Position numbers and translations under genes: made by a program. From Methylotetracoccus oryzae (lineage in GTDB: Bacteria; Pseudomonadota; Gammaproteobacteria; Methylococcales; Methylococcaceae): a stretch of DNA of 64,000 nucleotides. Under the pieces are notes generated by a model. The model was not told the DNA's origin and made no database searches. It saw nothing but the letters and a program-made list of their open reading frames with translations. Shown here piece after piece: positions 38,214-46,829 of the stretch. Each line of letters opens with the position of its first letter. The first letter of the stretch is position 1. The stretch lies in assembly GCF_006175985.1 (NCBI RefSeq), contig NZ_SRSH01000024.1, positions 1 to 64,000 on the forward strand. Reading direction: 5' to 3'.

Positions 38214-39512
38214 TCAGTTCGAACCGCGCTGGGCAAGAGGGACGTAGTCGCGGCGCGTCGCCCCCATGTAGACCTGCCGTGGCCGGGCGATCCGCATGCC
38301 CGGTTCCTCGATCATCTCCTTCCAGTGGGCAATCCAGCCCGGCAAGCGCCCCAGCGCAAACATCACCGTGAACATGTTCGTCGGAATCTGCAGCGCCCGA
38401 TAAATGATGCCCGAATAAAAGTCGACATTCGGATACAGCTTGCGCTCGATAAAGTACTGATCGGTCAGCGCCGCCTCCTCGAGGCCCTTGGCGATCTCCA
38501 GCGTCGGATCGTTGATGCCGAGGTGGTCGAGCACCTGATCACAGTATTTCTTGATGATTTCGGCTCGCGGATCGTAATTCTTGTAGACGCGGTGACCGAA
38601 GCCCATCAGCCGGAATGGGTCGTTCTTGTCCTTGGCCTTTTCGATGAATTTCTTGTAATTACCGCCGGCCATGTGGATTTCTTCAAGCATCTCGATCACG
38701 GACTGGTTCGCGCCGCCGTGCCACGGACCCCATAGCGCGCAGATGCCAGCGGAAATGGCCGCGAACAGGTTCGCCTTGGACGACCCGACCATACGCACCG
38801 TCGAGGTCGAACAGTTCTGCTCGTGATCCGCATGAATGATGAACAACACGTCGAGCGCCTTCCGAACCACCGAATCGGGCTCATAGGTCCGCATCGGCGT
38901 CGTGAACATCATGTGCAGGAAGTTGGCCAGATAGTCCAGCTCCGGGCGGCTATAGACGAAGGCCTCACCGACCGAACGCTTGTAGGCGAAAGCGGCCAGC
39001 ACCCGCACCTTCGACAGCAGGCGCGAAATCGTCTCCTCGCGCTCCTCGCCGGTCTGCTCGGCCTTCAGCAACTGGGGATGATAGACGGACAGCGAACAGA
39101 CCATCGCCGACAGGATCGCCATCGGGTGGGCGTGTCCCGGGTAGCTCTGGAAGAAGCTCTTCATGTCCTCGTGGATCAGTGAGTGGGCCAGCACCCGCTC
39201 CTTGAAACGCGAGAATTCCTCGTCGGTCGGCAACTCGCCGTAAATCAGCAAGAAACAGACTTCCATGAACGTCGAGCGCTCGCACAGCTCGGCGATGTCA
39301 TAACCGCGATATCGGAGGATGCCCTTGTCGCCATCGATGTACGTGATCGTCGAGACACAGGCGCCGGTGTTGCCGTAGCTCGGGTCAAGCGTGATGTAGC
39401 CGGTGTCCGCGCGCAAGCGCTGGACATCTATCGCTTTTTCGTCCTCGGTACCCTCGACGATGGGGAGGCTGTAGGGTCGTCCTTCGATTTCTAACTGGGC
39501 AGTCTTTTCCAT
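38214..39512 (-). CDS. gltA: citrate synthase (hexameric type II)
   Basis: A 432-residue enzyme that condenses acetyl-CoA and oxaloacetate. Catalytic residues are seen in L-I-H-E-D-M (His), M-G-F-G-H-R-V-Y-K-N (His) and the C-terminal N-V-D-F-Y-S-G (Asp). The N-terminal extension and overall length fit the NADH-inhibited gram-negative type. A GGAGA site precedes the ATG. It is a single gene. Confidence 0.97.
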   Translation of the reverse strand: MEKTAQLEIEGRPYSLPIVEGTEDEKAIDVQRLRADTGYITLDPSYGNTGACVSTITYIDGDKGILRYRGYDIAELCERSTFMEVCFLLIYGELPTDEEFSRFKERVLAHSLIHEDMKSFFQSYPGHAHPMAILSAMVCSLSVYHPQLLKAEQTGEEREETISRLLSKVRVLAAFAYKRSVGEAFVYSRPELDYLANFLHMMFTTPMRTYEPDSVVRKALDVLFIIHADHEQNCSTSTVRMVGSSKANLFAAISAGICALWGPWHGGANQSVIEMLEEIHMAGGNYKKFIEKAKDKNDPFRLMGFGHRVYKNYDPRAEIIKKYCDQVLDHLGINDPTLEIAKGLEEAALTDQYFIERKLYPNVDFYSGIIYRALQIPTNMFTVMFALGRLPGWIAHWKEMIEEPGMRIARPRQVYMGATRRDYVPLAQRGSN

Positions 39513-39866
39513 CGGGCGGATCTCCGAGAGTGCAGGGAAACAGGGGTAGACTCTAACCTTACCAAGAATCGCGCCACCCCGTCACGCCGGCGGGCACGGG
39601 CCTCGCCAGCGCCTAACCGGCGCCAAAGAGCGGCAACGCCCTCCCGCAACGCACCAAGAGGAGGCGCCAACACCCGCTGTGCAAGGCGGGCAACGGGCCA
39701 GCGCGCCCGCCCGCCGACGCGGCTCATCCATGCCAGCAACCGGACCTCGGCGGTCGCGCATCCGGGTCCTTGAAATCGCTCTGAACAACGCCGAAACGCG
39801 CGTCCTTGTCGTCCCGCGAACTCTTGTTGTCGGCCGGCGCCATCGGCTATGCTACGGCCTCCGCGT
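39513..39866. other. intergenic region between gltA and tRNA-Ala
   Basis: I see no gene here. Frames on both strands are short and lack ribosome sites. It should contain the divergent promoters of gltA (leftward) and the tRNA (rightward). Confidence 0.5.
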
Positions 39867-39942
<76 letters not shown>

Positions 39943-40372
39943 ATCCCAAAACGCAGAATCCTTCTCTCCTTTTTCCGACGCGCTCGGAGCCGCACGGCTG
40001 GCGCGGGTTCCGCTATTTGCCTGTTGACGGCCGCTCTGCCCAACCCCCGGTCTCTGGCTGAATTTTAGCCATTTCGCCTCTCTGTTTTCTGTCGATGCAT
40101 TGACTGTCAAGGCATCGGATTATAGAAAACCAATGGGTTGCGAGAGCGCGGTTGGAGCGGGAGTTTGGTTGGCAATAGCGACCCGCATCAGAAGAGAACA
40201 CCATTCCGCTCTGCGGGTCCCGCGGTGACATGACCTGCAGCTGTCATCCTCAATTTCCGACCTTCGGGTTGCTCTGTGATACCGCTCGGGATGAAATCGA
40301 GCCTGGATTAGCCATCAGGGATAACGCTAGTCAGCGCGCTAGGTTTTAAGGCTCTCCGTAAAGACAGTGCCT
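39943..40372. repeat. intergenic region with decayed repeats shared with 46240-46370 and 54059-54126
   Basis: No gene is evident. The part 39975-40080 (with ttttagcca) resembles 46265-46375, and 40101-40178 (TGACTGTCAAGGCATCGG through GGAGCGGGAGT) matches 54059-54126, upstream of the second GloVer gene. These are diverged copies of at least two intergenic blocks. Confidence 0.5.
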
Positions 40373-40419
40373 TACGTGGAAATACGTATTACCTCCGCGC
40401 GGTTCCTTTTTGGCATAAT
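40373..40419 (+). promoter_or_regulatory. putative operator and -10 of GloVer gene 1
   Basis: TACGT-GGAAAT-ACGTA (40373-40388) is an inverted repeat followed 25 bases later by CATAAT (40414-40419). The same palindrome, spacing within one base and CATAAT occur at 54518-54565 ahead of the second GloVer gene, while the DNA between differs, so both elements look selected. Confidence 0.5.
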
Positions 40420-40553
40420 TGCCGTCGGGCCATGCTGTCCCCGGTGGATGGCAGGCAGAGGTTGAATTGGGAGGGGATCCAACTGCACCGAAAGCCCTGC
40501 GATTCCTCACAGAAGTGTGGCGCACTTTTTTGGCTTAACGAGACCCCTCCGCG

Positions 40554-42245
40554 ATGATTGAACCTATACCCCCCACCCCTTCCATGTGGCGTACCGCCCT
40601 TCGGCACCGTGTCACCTTCGGACTCGGCTTGGCGCTGGCGGTTAGCGCGATGGCCAACGCCGCAACGCTGACCGATCTGCACGATTTTGACTTTTCCAAC
40701 GACGGTGGTTCTCCCTGGTTTACTGGGCAACTTGCCCAGGGCCGGGACGGCAGTCTGTATGGCACGACGCCTTCCGGCGGCAGTTACGACGCGGGCACCG
40801 CGTTCAAGCTGACGCCGGCCGGAACCTTCACCAAACTGCACGATTTCGACTCTACGAACGACGGCAAGAACCCCTGGGGGGGTCTTATTCTAGGCAAGGA
40901 CGGGAACTTCTACGGCACAACTGCCTACGGCGGCGTCAATAATTTCGGCACGGTGTTCAAGATGACGCCGGCAGGCGCCATCACGATCCTACACACTTAT
41001 ACTGGCCTGGACGGCCAAGCCACGCCCGCGCCGCCCACCCAGGGGCGGGATGGAAACCTTTACGGCACGACTGCCTACGGCGGGACGGACAGCCTTGGCA
41101 GCGTTTACAAACTCACTCCGGGGGGTAACTACACGACGATATTCAGCTTTCCCAGATACACGGCGCAGGGCAATTATCCACAGGGCGCTTTGCCCTATGC
41201 GCCGCTAATTCAGGGCACGGACGGGGCATTTTACGGCACCACCACAGCCGGCGGCAGTGGCGGTGCCGGCACCGGCACGGTGTTCAAGGTCACCACCGCT
41301 GGAGTGGTATCCACCGTTTACAACTTCGATATCGCTCACGGTAGACGGCCCTATAGTCCAGTGGTCCAGGGAACTGACGGAAACCTGTATGGCACGACTA
41401 CTGAAGGTGGGACAGCGGGGCGTGGAGTAGCCTTCAAGCTGACATTGAAGGGCGCCATCACGGTGCTGTATAACTTCGATGGCACGAGCACTGCCAGCCG
41501 AGCCAACGGTTACACTCCGTACGCCGGCCTGGTGCAGGGCAGTGACGGGAATTTCTACGGGACGACCTATTCCGGTGGTATCAGAAACTCCGGCACACTG
41601 TTCCGGATAACGCCGGCCGGTGACTTCGCAATACAGGCGAGTTTCAATGGCACGAATGGCGCACATAGTCAGGGCACGCCATTACTGCACACTAACGGTA
41701 GGATCTACGGCCTGAGCCAGTCGGGCGGCACGTTCAGTGTCGGGACAGTCTACAGCCTCGACGTCGGCGCCCCGGGCTTCATCGCACCGATCCCGAATGC
41801 CGCCAAGGCCGGCACGTCGGTCGGTCTGCTCGGCGCAGTGGGTGGCACCACCGGGGTAAGCTTCAACGGCGTCAACGCCAGCTTCTCCGGGACGGGCAAT
41901 ACCTTCCGCACGACCGTCGTGCCTGCCGGAGCGGCCACGGGTCTCATCAAGGTAACGACCCCGACCGGCACCCCGCAGACCCTGAAGGCCTTCCAGCAAT
42001 TGCCGACGCTGACCGCCTTCGGCCCGGCCAGCGGAGCGGTGGGCAGTGCGGTGATCCTGACCGGCTCTGGCCTGACACAGACGACGAAGGTCACCTTTGG
42101 TGGTGGCAAGATCGCGAGTTTCGTCGTCAACAGTGCCGAGCAAATCACCGCCACGGTACCAGCAGGGGCTACCACCGCCAAGATTGCCGTGACCACCAAG
42201 GGCGGGAGTGTCAACAGTGCGATGGCCTTTAACGTCACGCCATGA
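40554..42245 (+). CDS. GloVer-repeat secreted protein 1 with C-terminal IPT/TIG-like modules
   Basis: A 563-residue exported protein. A long basic leader (about 38 residues) ends in S-A-M-A-N-A. Residues 40-400 hold about eight tandem repeats of roughly 45-60 residues with the core Q-G-x-D-G-N-L-Y-G-T-T-x-x-G-G and F-K-L-T-P-x-G, the GloVer (TIGR03803) repeat, probably a beta-propeller or solenoid. Residues 405-563 contain two IPT/TIG-like beta modules. The last 160 residues are nearly identical to those of the protein at 54700. No PEP-CTERM or other sorting tail is present. Its function is unknown; cell-surface or extracellular location is likely. Confidence 0.9.
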   Translation: MIEPIPPTPSMWRTALRHRVTFGLGLALAVSAMANAATLTDLHDFDFSNDGGSPWFTGQLAQGRDGSLYGTTPSGGSYDAGTAFKLTPAGTFTKLHDFDSTNDGKNPWGGLILGKDGNFYGTTAYGGVNNFGTVFKMTPAGAITILHTYTGLDGQATPAPPTQGRDGNLYGTTAYGGTDSLGSVYKLTPGGNYTTIFSFPRYTAQGNYPQGALPYAPLIQGTDGAFYGTTTAGGSGGAGTGTVFKVTTAGVVSTVYNFDIAHGRRPYSPVVQGTDGNLYGTTTEGGTAGRGVAFKLTLKGAITVLYNFDGTSTASRANGYTPYAGLVQGSDGNFYGTTYSGGIRNSGTLFRITPAGDFAIQASFNGTNGAHSQGTPLLHTNGRIYGLSQSGGTFSVGTVYSLDVGAPGFIAPIPNAAKAGTSVGLLGAVGGTTGVSFNGVNASFSGTGNTFRTTVVPAGAATGLIKVTTPTGTPQTLKAFQQLPTLTAFGPASGAVGSAVILTGSGLTQTTKVTFGGGKIASFVVNSAEQITATVPAGATTAKIAVTTKGGSVNSAMAFNVTP

Positions 42246-42260
42246 GCTGAGCGGATTGAG

Positions 42261-42287
42261 CACGTCCCGGTACGACACCGGGACGTG
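42261..42287 (+). terminator. hairpin after GloVer gene 1
   Basis: CACGTCCCGG / CCGGGACGTG is a perfect 10-bp stem 16 bases after the stop. The equivalent hairpin after GloVer gene 2 keeps a T-tract; here it has been replaced by IS5-related DNA. Confidence 0.6.
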
Positions 42288-42813
42288 GCTCCGAGGCCGA
42301 GGTTCTGGCTCGAATTCGCGCATCGCGTCCAACTCGCCATACCCAGCGCACGCCCAACCTTCTGCCGCGCGTTCCGCGGCCAGGTTGCGGTCGTTGCGGG
42401 TGTAGGCGCAGTCCCCTAGGACCACCGTCTCCTCGCCATGCAGTAGCGCATCGGTCATGGCCCCGTCGGTGACCTTGGCGGTGGTGATGGACACGGTATG
42501 CACCAGTCCCGAGTCAGCATCCACGCCGATGTGCGCCTTCATCCCAAAGTGGTAGTTGTTCCCCTTCTTGGTCGAGGTCATGTCCGGGTCACGTTTGCGG
42601 TCGCGGTTCTTGGTGGACGGCGGGGCCGCAATCAAGGTGGCATCCACCACCGTCCCCTGCCGCAGCAGTAAGCCCTGTTCGGCCAGCTGCGCCGTCGTCT
42701 CGTCGAACAACACCTGCGCCAACTGCTGCCGCTCCAATAACCGCCGAAACTTGAGGATCGTCGTCTCATCCTTCTCGGATCGGTGGTTCGGGGTTGGCAT
42801 GGCAGATTCCTTG
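42288..42813 (-). mobile_element. IS5-family transposase remnant (middle part)
   Basis: On the minus strand the frame reads D-E-T-T-I-L-K-F-R-R-L-L-E, then G-T-V-V-D-A-T-L-I-A-A-P and F-G-M-K-A-H-I-G-V-D-A, the DDE core of IS5-family transposases including the first catalytic Asp region. The N-terminal about 60-80 residues and the C-terminal Glu region are missing. The frame then continues without stop into antisense of the GloVer gene, so its length there is meaningless. Coding homology is limited to about 42345-42800. Confidence 0.8.
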
Positions 42814-42875
42814 TCATCAACTGAAGAACCGAGCAGCGTGTCATGACGTTGGCAAGACAAGACGAGGCTTAACCG

Positions 42876-43367
42876 TTGTCGTTAACGTATGCGTGTTGGC
42901 GGTCGCCTCGCCCGATCGCAGGTCAGTTCCGGGCGGAACCGGGGAGCTGGGAGGCGGGCCTTCTGCAAGAAAAGATCGCCAAGGACAATGTTGCAGGCTG
43001 GCGGCGGAATCTGGACCGGAAACCCTGGTCGTTGGAAATTCCCTACCAGACGGGGGGCGAGGTGCTCCCCATGTTCCCGGATCTGGTGATCATCCGTCAG
43101 ACAAAGGATCGCGAGTACGCCATCGACATCCTCGAACCGCACGACCCGAGGCTGGTCGACAACATCGAGAAGGCGGTCGGCTTGGCGCGATTTGCCGAAC
43201 GGCGTGGCCATCTGTTCGGTCGCATCCAGCTCATCCGCAAGCAGTCCTCCGTCGCCTGGGACCATTTCGCGCGACTCGAAATCAACAGCACGGCGATGAT
43301 CGCCAAGCTCCTGCTGATCACCGGTAATCGACAGCTGGATGCGCTGTTCGCGGAATTGGCCTCTTGA
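42876..43367 (+). pseudogene. C-terminal remnant of a type III restriction/DEAD-helicase-like protein
   Basis: The readable part begins near 42966 (L-L-Q-E-K-I-A-K-D-N-V-A-G-W-R-R-N-L-D-R-K-P). It continues with M-F-P-D-L-V-I-I-R and D-I-L-E-P-H-D-P, a PD-(D/E)xK-like nuclease arrangement, then the N-x-x-L-D-A-L-F tail found at the end of large restriction helicases of the type III Res-like group. The ATPase and helicase domains are absent; the truncation point abuts the IS5 remnant. It has no good start and is very likely not functional. Confidence 0.65.
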
Positions 43368-43458
43368 AGCTCGCTCCGACGGCAGCGCTTCGATCGTCGG
43401 ATGAACCTCAATCCCGCCCTCGATGCCTCGTGACATGAGAGATCGGAGATCAAGCGAG

Positions 43459-43803
43459 ATGAAGCAGGCGAACAAGGCCGTGATCGGCCAGTGGCGCATC
43501 ACCGACATGGAAATGTGGGATGCCGAGTACTTCGACATGGAGGTACCAACCTATGTCACGGTGCGCGAGAACCTGACCGGGAGTTTCCAGTTCGGCCTGG
43601 TGCAAGGCGAACTGGACGGCCGGATCGGGGTGATCGGCGGCTATCCCCGCTTGGAATTCAGTTGGTCCGGTTCCGACGAGAACGACGAGGCGTCAGGGCG
43701 TGGCTGGTTGCAGGTCACGGGGAATGCAGCCGAGGGCGGAATCTTCATTCACCAAGGCGATGACTCGAGATTCTCGGCAACCCGTCAGGATGACAGCGCA
43801 TAA
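43459..43803 (+). CDS. small conserved hypothetical protein (W-R-I-T-x-M-x-x-W family)
   Basis: A 114-residue cytoplasmic protein starting at ATG 43459 with a weak AAGCGAG site. The pattern G-Q-W-R-I-T-D-M-E-M-W-D, T-G-S-F-Q-F-G and L-E-F-S-W-S-G-x-D-E-x-D followed by H-x-G-D-D-S is a recurrent family of hypothetical proteins that I recall from genomic islands; no function is assigned. It lies 91 bases after the restriction remnant and 17 bases before the next gene, probably co-transcribed. Confidence 0.75.
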   Translation: MKQANKAVIGQWRITDMEMWDAEYFDMEVPTYVTVRENLTGSFQFGLVQGELDGRIGVIGGYPRLEFSWSGSDENDEASGRGWLQVTGNAAEGGIFIHQGDDSRFSATRQDDSA

Positions 43804-43820
43804 GCCTGCCTCAAGGCACA

Positions 43821-44231
43821 ATGGTCGACGATAGACGAACGATCTCTGTGACGGCAACGCAAAACACCAGGAATCGTGTCGAGTTCATTACCCTTGAAAG
43901 CGGAAAGGACCTCATCGTCTCCTTCGCCGTCACAGCGCCAACCGCGGCGTTCGGCATTCAAAGTCTGACGTTGCTTCGCACGCCGTTGTACGAACCCATT
44001 CTGGAAGAATGGGAACGCGGCGTCTCCTTTTCCTTCGAGCGATACGACGATGAGGATGATCACCTAGAAACCTTGCAATGGGACGGACCCAGCGCGGTCA
44101 TGCGGCTGAAGACTCGCCGACGGGATTACGAACTCGATCTCCGCAACGTGGACCGAAAAGCGCGATTGGCCACGCGCAAGCGGCTCAAGAAAATGAATTT
44201 CGATCGACGAATCGACATGACTGGCTTCTAA
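43821..44231 (+). CDS. uncharacterised 136-aa protein
   Basis: Not recognised. It is a soluble, beta-rich N-terminal part (R-N-R-V-E-F-I-T-L-E-S-G-K-D-L-I-V-S-F-A-V) and a very basic C-terminus (R-K-A-R-L-A-T-R-K-R-L-K-K). An AAGG site precedes the ATG. It follows the previous small gene by 17 bases and has the same, less GC-biased composition, which is consistent with acquired DNA. A nucleic-acid-binding tail is possible. Confidence 0.65.
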   Translation: MVDDRRTISVTATQNTRNRVEFITLESGKDLIVSFAVTAPTAAFGIQSLTLLRTPLYEPILEEWERGVSFSFERYDDEDDHLETLQWDGPSAVMRLKTRRRDYELDLRNVDRKARLATRKRLKKMNFDRRIDMTGF

Positions 44232-44312
44232 TGTGCAGGCTGCCGCACACAAGAAATTAGACGGCATCCCGCTTTTTGTCGCAGCCCAGTAACGTCACCT
44301 CGGAGTCTCAAG

Positions 44313-44600
44313 ATGAACCGCGCAATCTTTCTGAGGGCAATCGCATTAGCCCTGACCGTAACCGCCTTACCAGTTGACGCCGTCGTGTATTGCAAGGCGG
44401 CGGGCATACCGAAGGGCTGTGTGGCTCGCCCCATCACCCCGGCGGCTGGCGCCGTGGCGACGCCGGCCTTGCGTGGCGGTTGGGGTGGTCCAGCCTCGGG
44501 TGTTGGAAGGCTGCCCGGCGCGGGTGCCGGTGCTGCGGGTACGGCTGGTTACGGCGTAGCCAATCGAAATGGCGGAGTGAACCGCGCTGGCCGGCGCTGA
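44313..44600 (+). CDS. small secreted Gly/Ala-rich protein
   Basis: A 95-residue protein with a signal peptide (basic start, hydrophobic A-I-A-L-A-L-T-V-T-A-L-P). The mature start V-V-Y-C-K-A-A-G-I-P-K-G-C-V-A-R-P carries two Cys that could form a disulfide. The rest is a low-complexity Gly, Ala and Arg tail. Similar short VVYC-start proteins are widespread in proteobacteria without known function. Confidence 0.7.
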   Translation: MNRAIFLRAIALALTVTALPVDAVVYCKAAGIPKGCVARPITPAAGAVATPALRGGWGGPASGVGRLPGAGAGAAGTAGYGVANRNGGVNRAGRR

Positions 44601-44968
44601 GCGGGAGCGTGAAGGTACCGTCTGGCTTATCGCTCGGCACAGTGGGACACCCGCCATCAACGGCACCCATTCGCCCTCACCGGCCCTCACGAGTTGAGAA
44701 AACGAGTTTCAGCCCAGGACCCGACTCCACGATTGGGCCTTGCGGTCGAAATCCGCATTCGAACCGGTCCGTGAACGCAACGCGCATGCACGGAGCCTTC
44801 CGGCCGCTCCCTTTGTCCGTCAAAACTCCTTTGCCTGGTGCACGATTCCCAATCGTTCTCGCGCGTTGACAGGGCCCCGTGGTGGGCCCATCCTCTGCCA
44901 AAACAGGCGGCGGCACCCATGGAATTACTTGTCCTTCGCACCATCCTTCCGCCCCCGAGGAGTTTCTG
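44601..44968. other. intergenic region, no gene seen
   Basis: No convincing coding frame. A TTGACA (near 44867) is followed by a GGGCCC / GGGCCC inverted repeat. A GAGGAG ribosome site ends the stretch ahead of the ATG at 44969. Confidence 0.45.
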
Positions 44969-46036
44969 ATGCGCCCCTGGCTCCGCACCGTGATCCCCTC
45001 CACCATCGCCGCGCTCGCACTGGTAGCGCCGGGAGCCCAGGCGCTGGCCGCACCCATAGCCCCCACTACGTCAGTCAACGCCACCTTCGGCGCCTGGTGT
45101 GAACTCTCAGGCTATACCGACCCTGGCCTCGAGTTGGCCCTGACCCAGACGACGAGGTCGGGTGTGACGAAAGCCGTCTACGAGGTCGTCGGTAACAACA
45201 CCGACGGCTTCTGGTTCACGGAATGCAAGGGCCTGGCGTCGACGGATCGGCTGATCATCACGACCCGCCCGGACGGCCTGCCGGTGCGGACCGTGAGGAT
45301 CCCGATGATGTCGACGAACATCGACCGGGCGACCGACACAGTCACCGGAGTCGTCAGGGGCAACAGAGCTCCATCGCTTATCGTAACCCCTTGCGACGCG
45401 TGGAACTGTGTCGATGGGAACGGCCTGACTCTCGCCCCGGATGCCAACGGCAGCTTCAGCACGGCGACCCCCATGCCGGTGGACGGGCGCGACCTGCTGG
45501 CTCTCTACGCGGTCCGCGGCGATGACGAGTACCAGCGCATGCAGGCCGCACCGACGCTGAGGGTCTTCCTCGGCCACGCAGGCGTCAGCGGCACCGCGCA
45601 GCGGCCCGGCGCCGAGGTGACCGTCACGGTGACTCGCGGCGCGCGGGTGGCCACGTTCAAGGGCACAGCCCGCCGAGACGGCCAGTTCAGCGGCAAACTC
45701 CAGAGGCGCAACGGGACGCCGTTCAAGCTTGCGGCTGGCGACCGCGTAACGTCGTCCATCGCGTCGGACCTGGACTTCGTCGTCCCAGCCAGCGCGACGA
45801 TTACCGGCAGCGCGGTGTCCGGGACGTGCTTTGCGGGCCAACAGGTGGTGGTCTCGGCGGTGGCACCGGATAAGTCCTTCTCGGGCGTCACCCATCTGAC
45901 GGCGGGCGGCGATGGATCGTTCTCGATCGACTTGACGGACTTGCTCCTCAGGACCGTAACGCCGGGCATCATCGTCTCCGTCGAGTGCGACCCCGGCGAG
46001 GGTGACACCGTGCTGATCCGCGAGGTCGTGCCGTAG
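44969..46036 (+). CDS. secreted protein with repeated beta (Ig-like) modules
   Basis: A 355-residue protein with a clear signal peptide (T-I-A-A-L-A-L-V-A-P-G-A-Q-A-L-A-A). The body is beta-rich with repeated Val/Thr strands and modules such as V-S-G-T-A-Q-R-P-G-A-E-V-T-V-T-V-T-R and I-T-G-S-A-V-S-G-T-C-F-A-G-Q-Q-V-V-V-S-A-V, typical of bacterial Ig-like folds. Two Cys pairs are visible (WCELSG/FTECKG, TPCDAWNC). There is no membrane anchor. Its style resembles actinobacterial secreted proteins, hinting at transfer, but I do not recognise a family. Confidence 0.7.
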   Translation: MRPWLRTVIPSTIAALALVAPGAQALAAPIAPTTSVNATFGAWCELSGYTDPGLELALTQTTRSGVTKAVYEVVGNNTDGFWFTECKGLASTDRLIITTRPDGLPVRTVRIPMMSTNIDRATDTVTGVVRGNRAPSLIVTPCDAWNCVDGNGLTLAPDANGSFSTATPMPVDGRDLLALYAVRGDDEYQRMQAAPTLRVFLGHAGVSGTAQRPGAEVTVTVTRGARVATFKGTARRDGQFSGKLQRRNGTPFKLAAGDRVTSSIASDLDFVVPASATITGSAVSGTCFAGQQVVVSAVAPDKSFSGVTHLTAGGDGSFSIDLTDLLLRTVTPGIIVSVECDPGEGDTVLIREVVP

Positions 46037-46829
46037 CAGATGGCAATAGACAGTCGGTAACACCGGAGTATCGGTCCCGCCCGCGGATGCCCTGGACATC
46101 GGCCAGTTGTCGGACTTGCTGCGCTAGCACGACCGAATGGTCAGGCCGCTTGCGACCATTCTTCAGGCGCGACTGATCACGGAGTTCTGGTGGCCAATAG
46201 CCATTTCAAAGCGTGATTCTTGATCCGGACGCGCCTTAAATCGGAATTGATCCGAGGTTCGCTGCATCTTTCCGACGCACCGCACCGCTGGCGCCGTTTC
46301 CACGGTTCGCATCTTGACGCCCACTTGAGCGGCCGCCCGACTCCCGGCTGGTTTTAGCCAACCAGCCTGCCGCGGCGCCGTTGGCTGACGATAGCCGCTG
46401 CAAAATCCGCGGATCACTGTCGCCCACAGAAGCCGCGGATGCCGACACTTGATCCGGTGACCTGATCCCCAAACCAGGAACAAACGCCCGCACCACGACA
46501 CATCCGGTCTCGCGTTCATGTGGCGACTGGACGACGATCGCCCCGTCCGACTCGTTGAGTTCAAGGTCGCCAACGCCTACGCCTGGCTTGCGTTGCCCGG
46601 CTTGATCCCGGCGAACCGATACAGGGCACACATCCGGTCCTGCCCCTTGGCAGCACTCTCATGCCAGGTCACCTCGAAAGGTTGCTTGCGGCAACGAATT
46701 GGTTGACATGGTATCGATTGCGAACATAACATCATCGACACCCGGCCGTCGCACCGGGCAATAGCCTGCCGGGGCGGCAACGCCGCGATCCTTGGGCAGC
46801 GAGAAGCCAATCCATTCATTTCAAAGGAC
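46037..46829. other. gene-free region with decayed repeat and a candidate promoter
   Basis: No gene is supported over about 790 bases. Positions 46265-46375 are a diverged copy of 39975-40080. TTGACA (46703-46708) and CATAAC (46725-46730), 16 bases apart, form a candidate sigma-70 promoter 100 bases ahead of the NtrC-like gene. Confidence 0.45.

Noticed and set aside
40700..41700. Regular DNA repeats resembling a repeat array or CRISPR
   Set aside because: The periodicity comes from the coding GloVer repeats; spacing and sequence are variable and there is no spacer structure or cas gene.
41682..42860. 392-codon minus frame taken as one transposase
   Set aside because: Only about 42345-42800 matches IS5; the C-terminal half is antisense of the GloVer gene, so it is a remnant and not an intact transposase.
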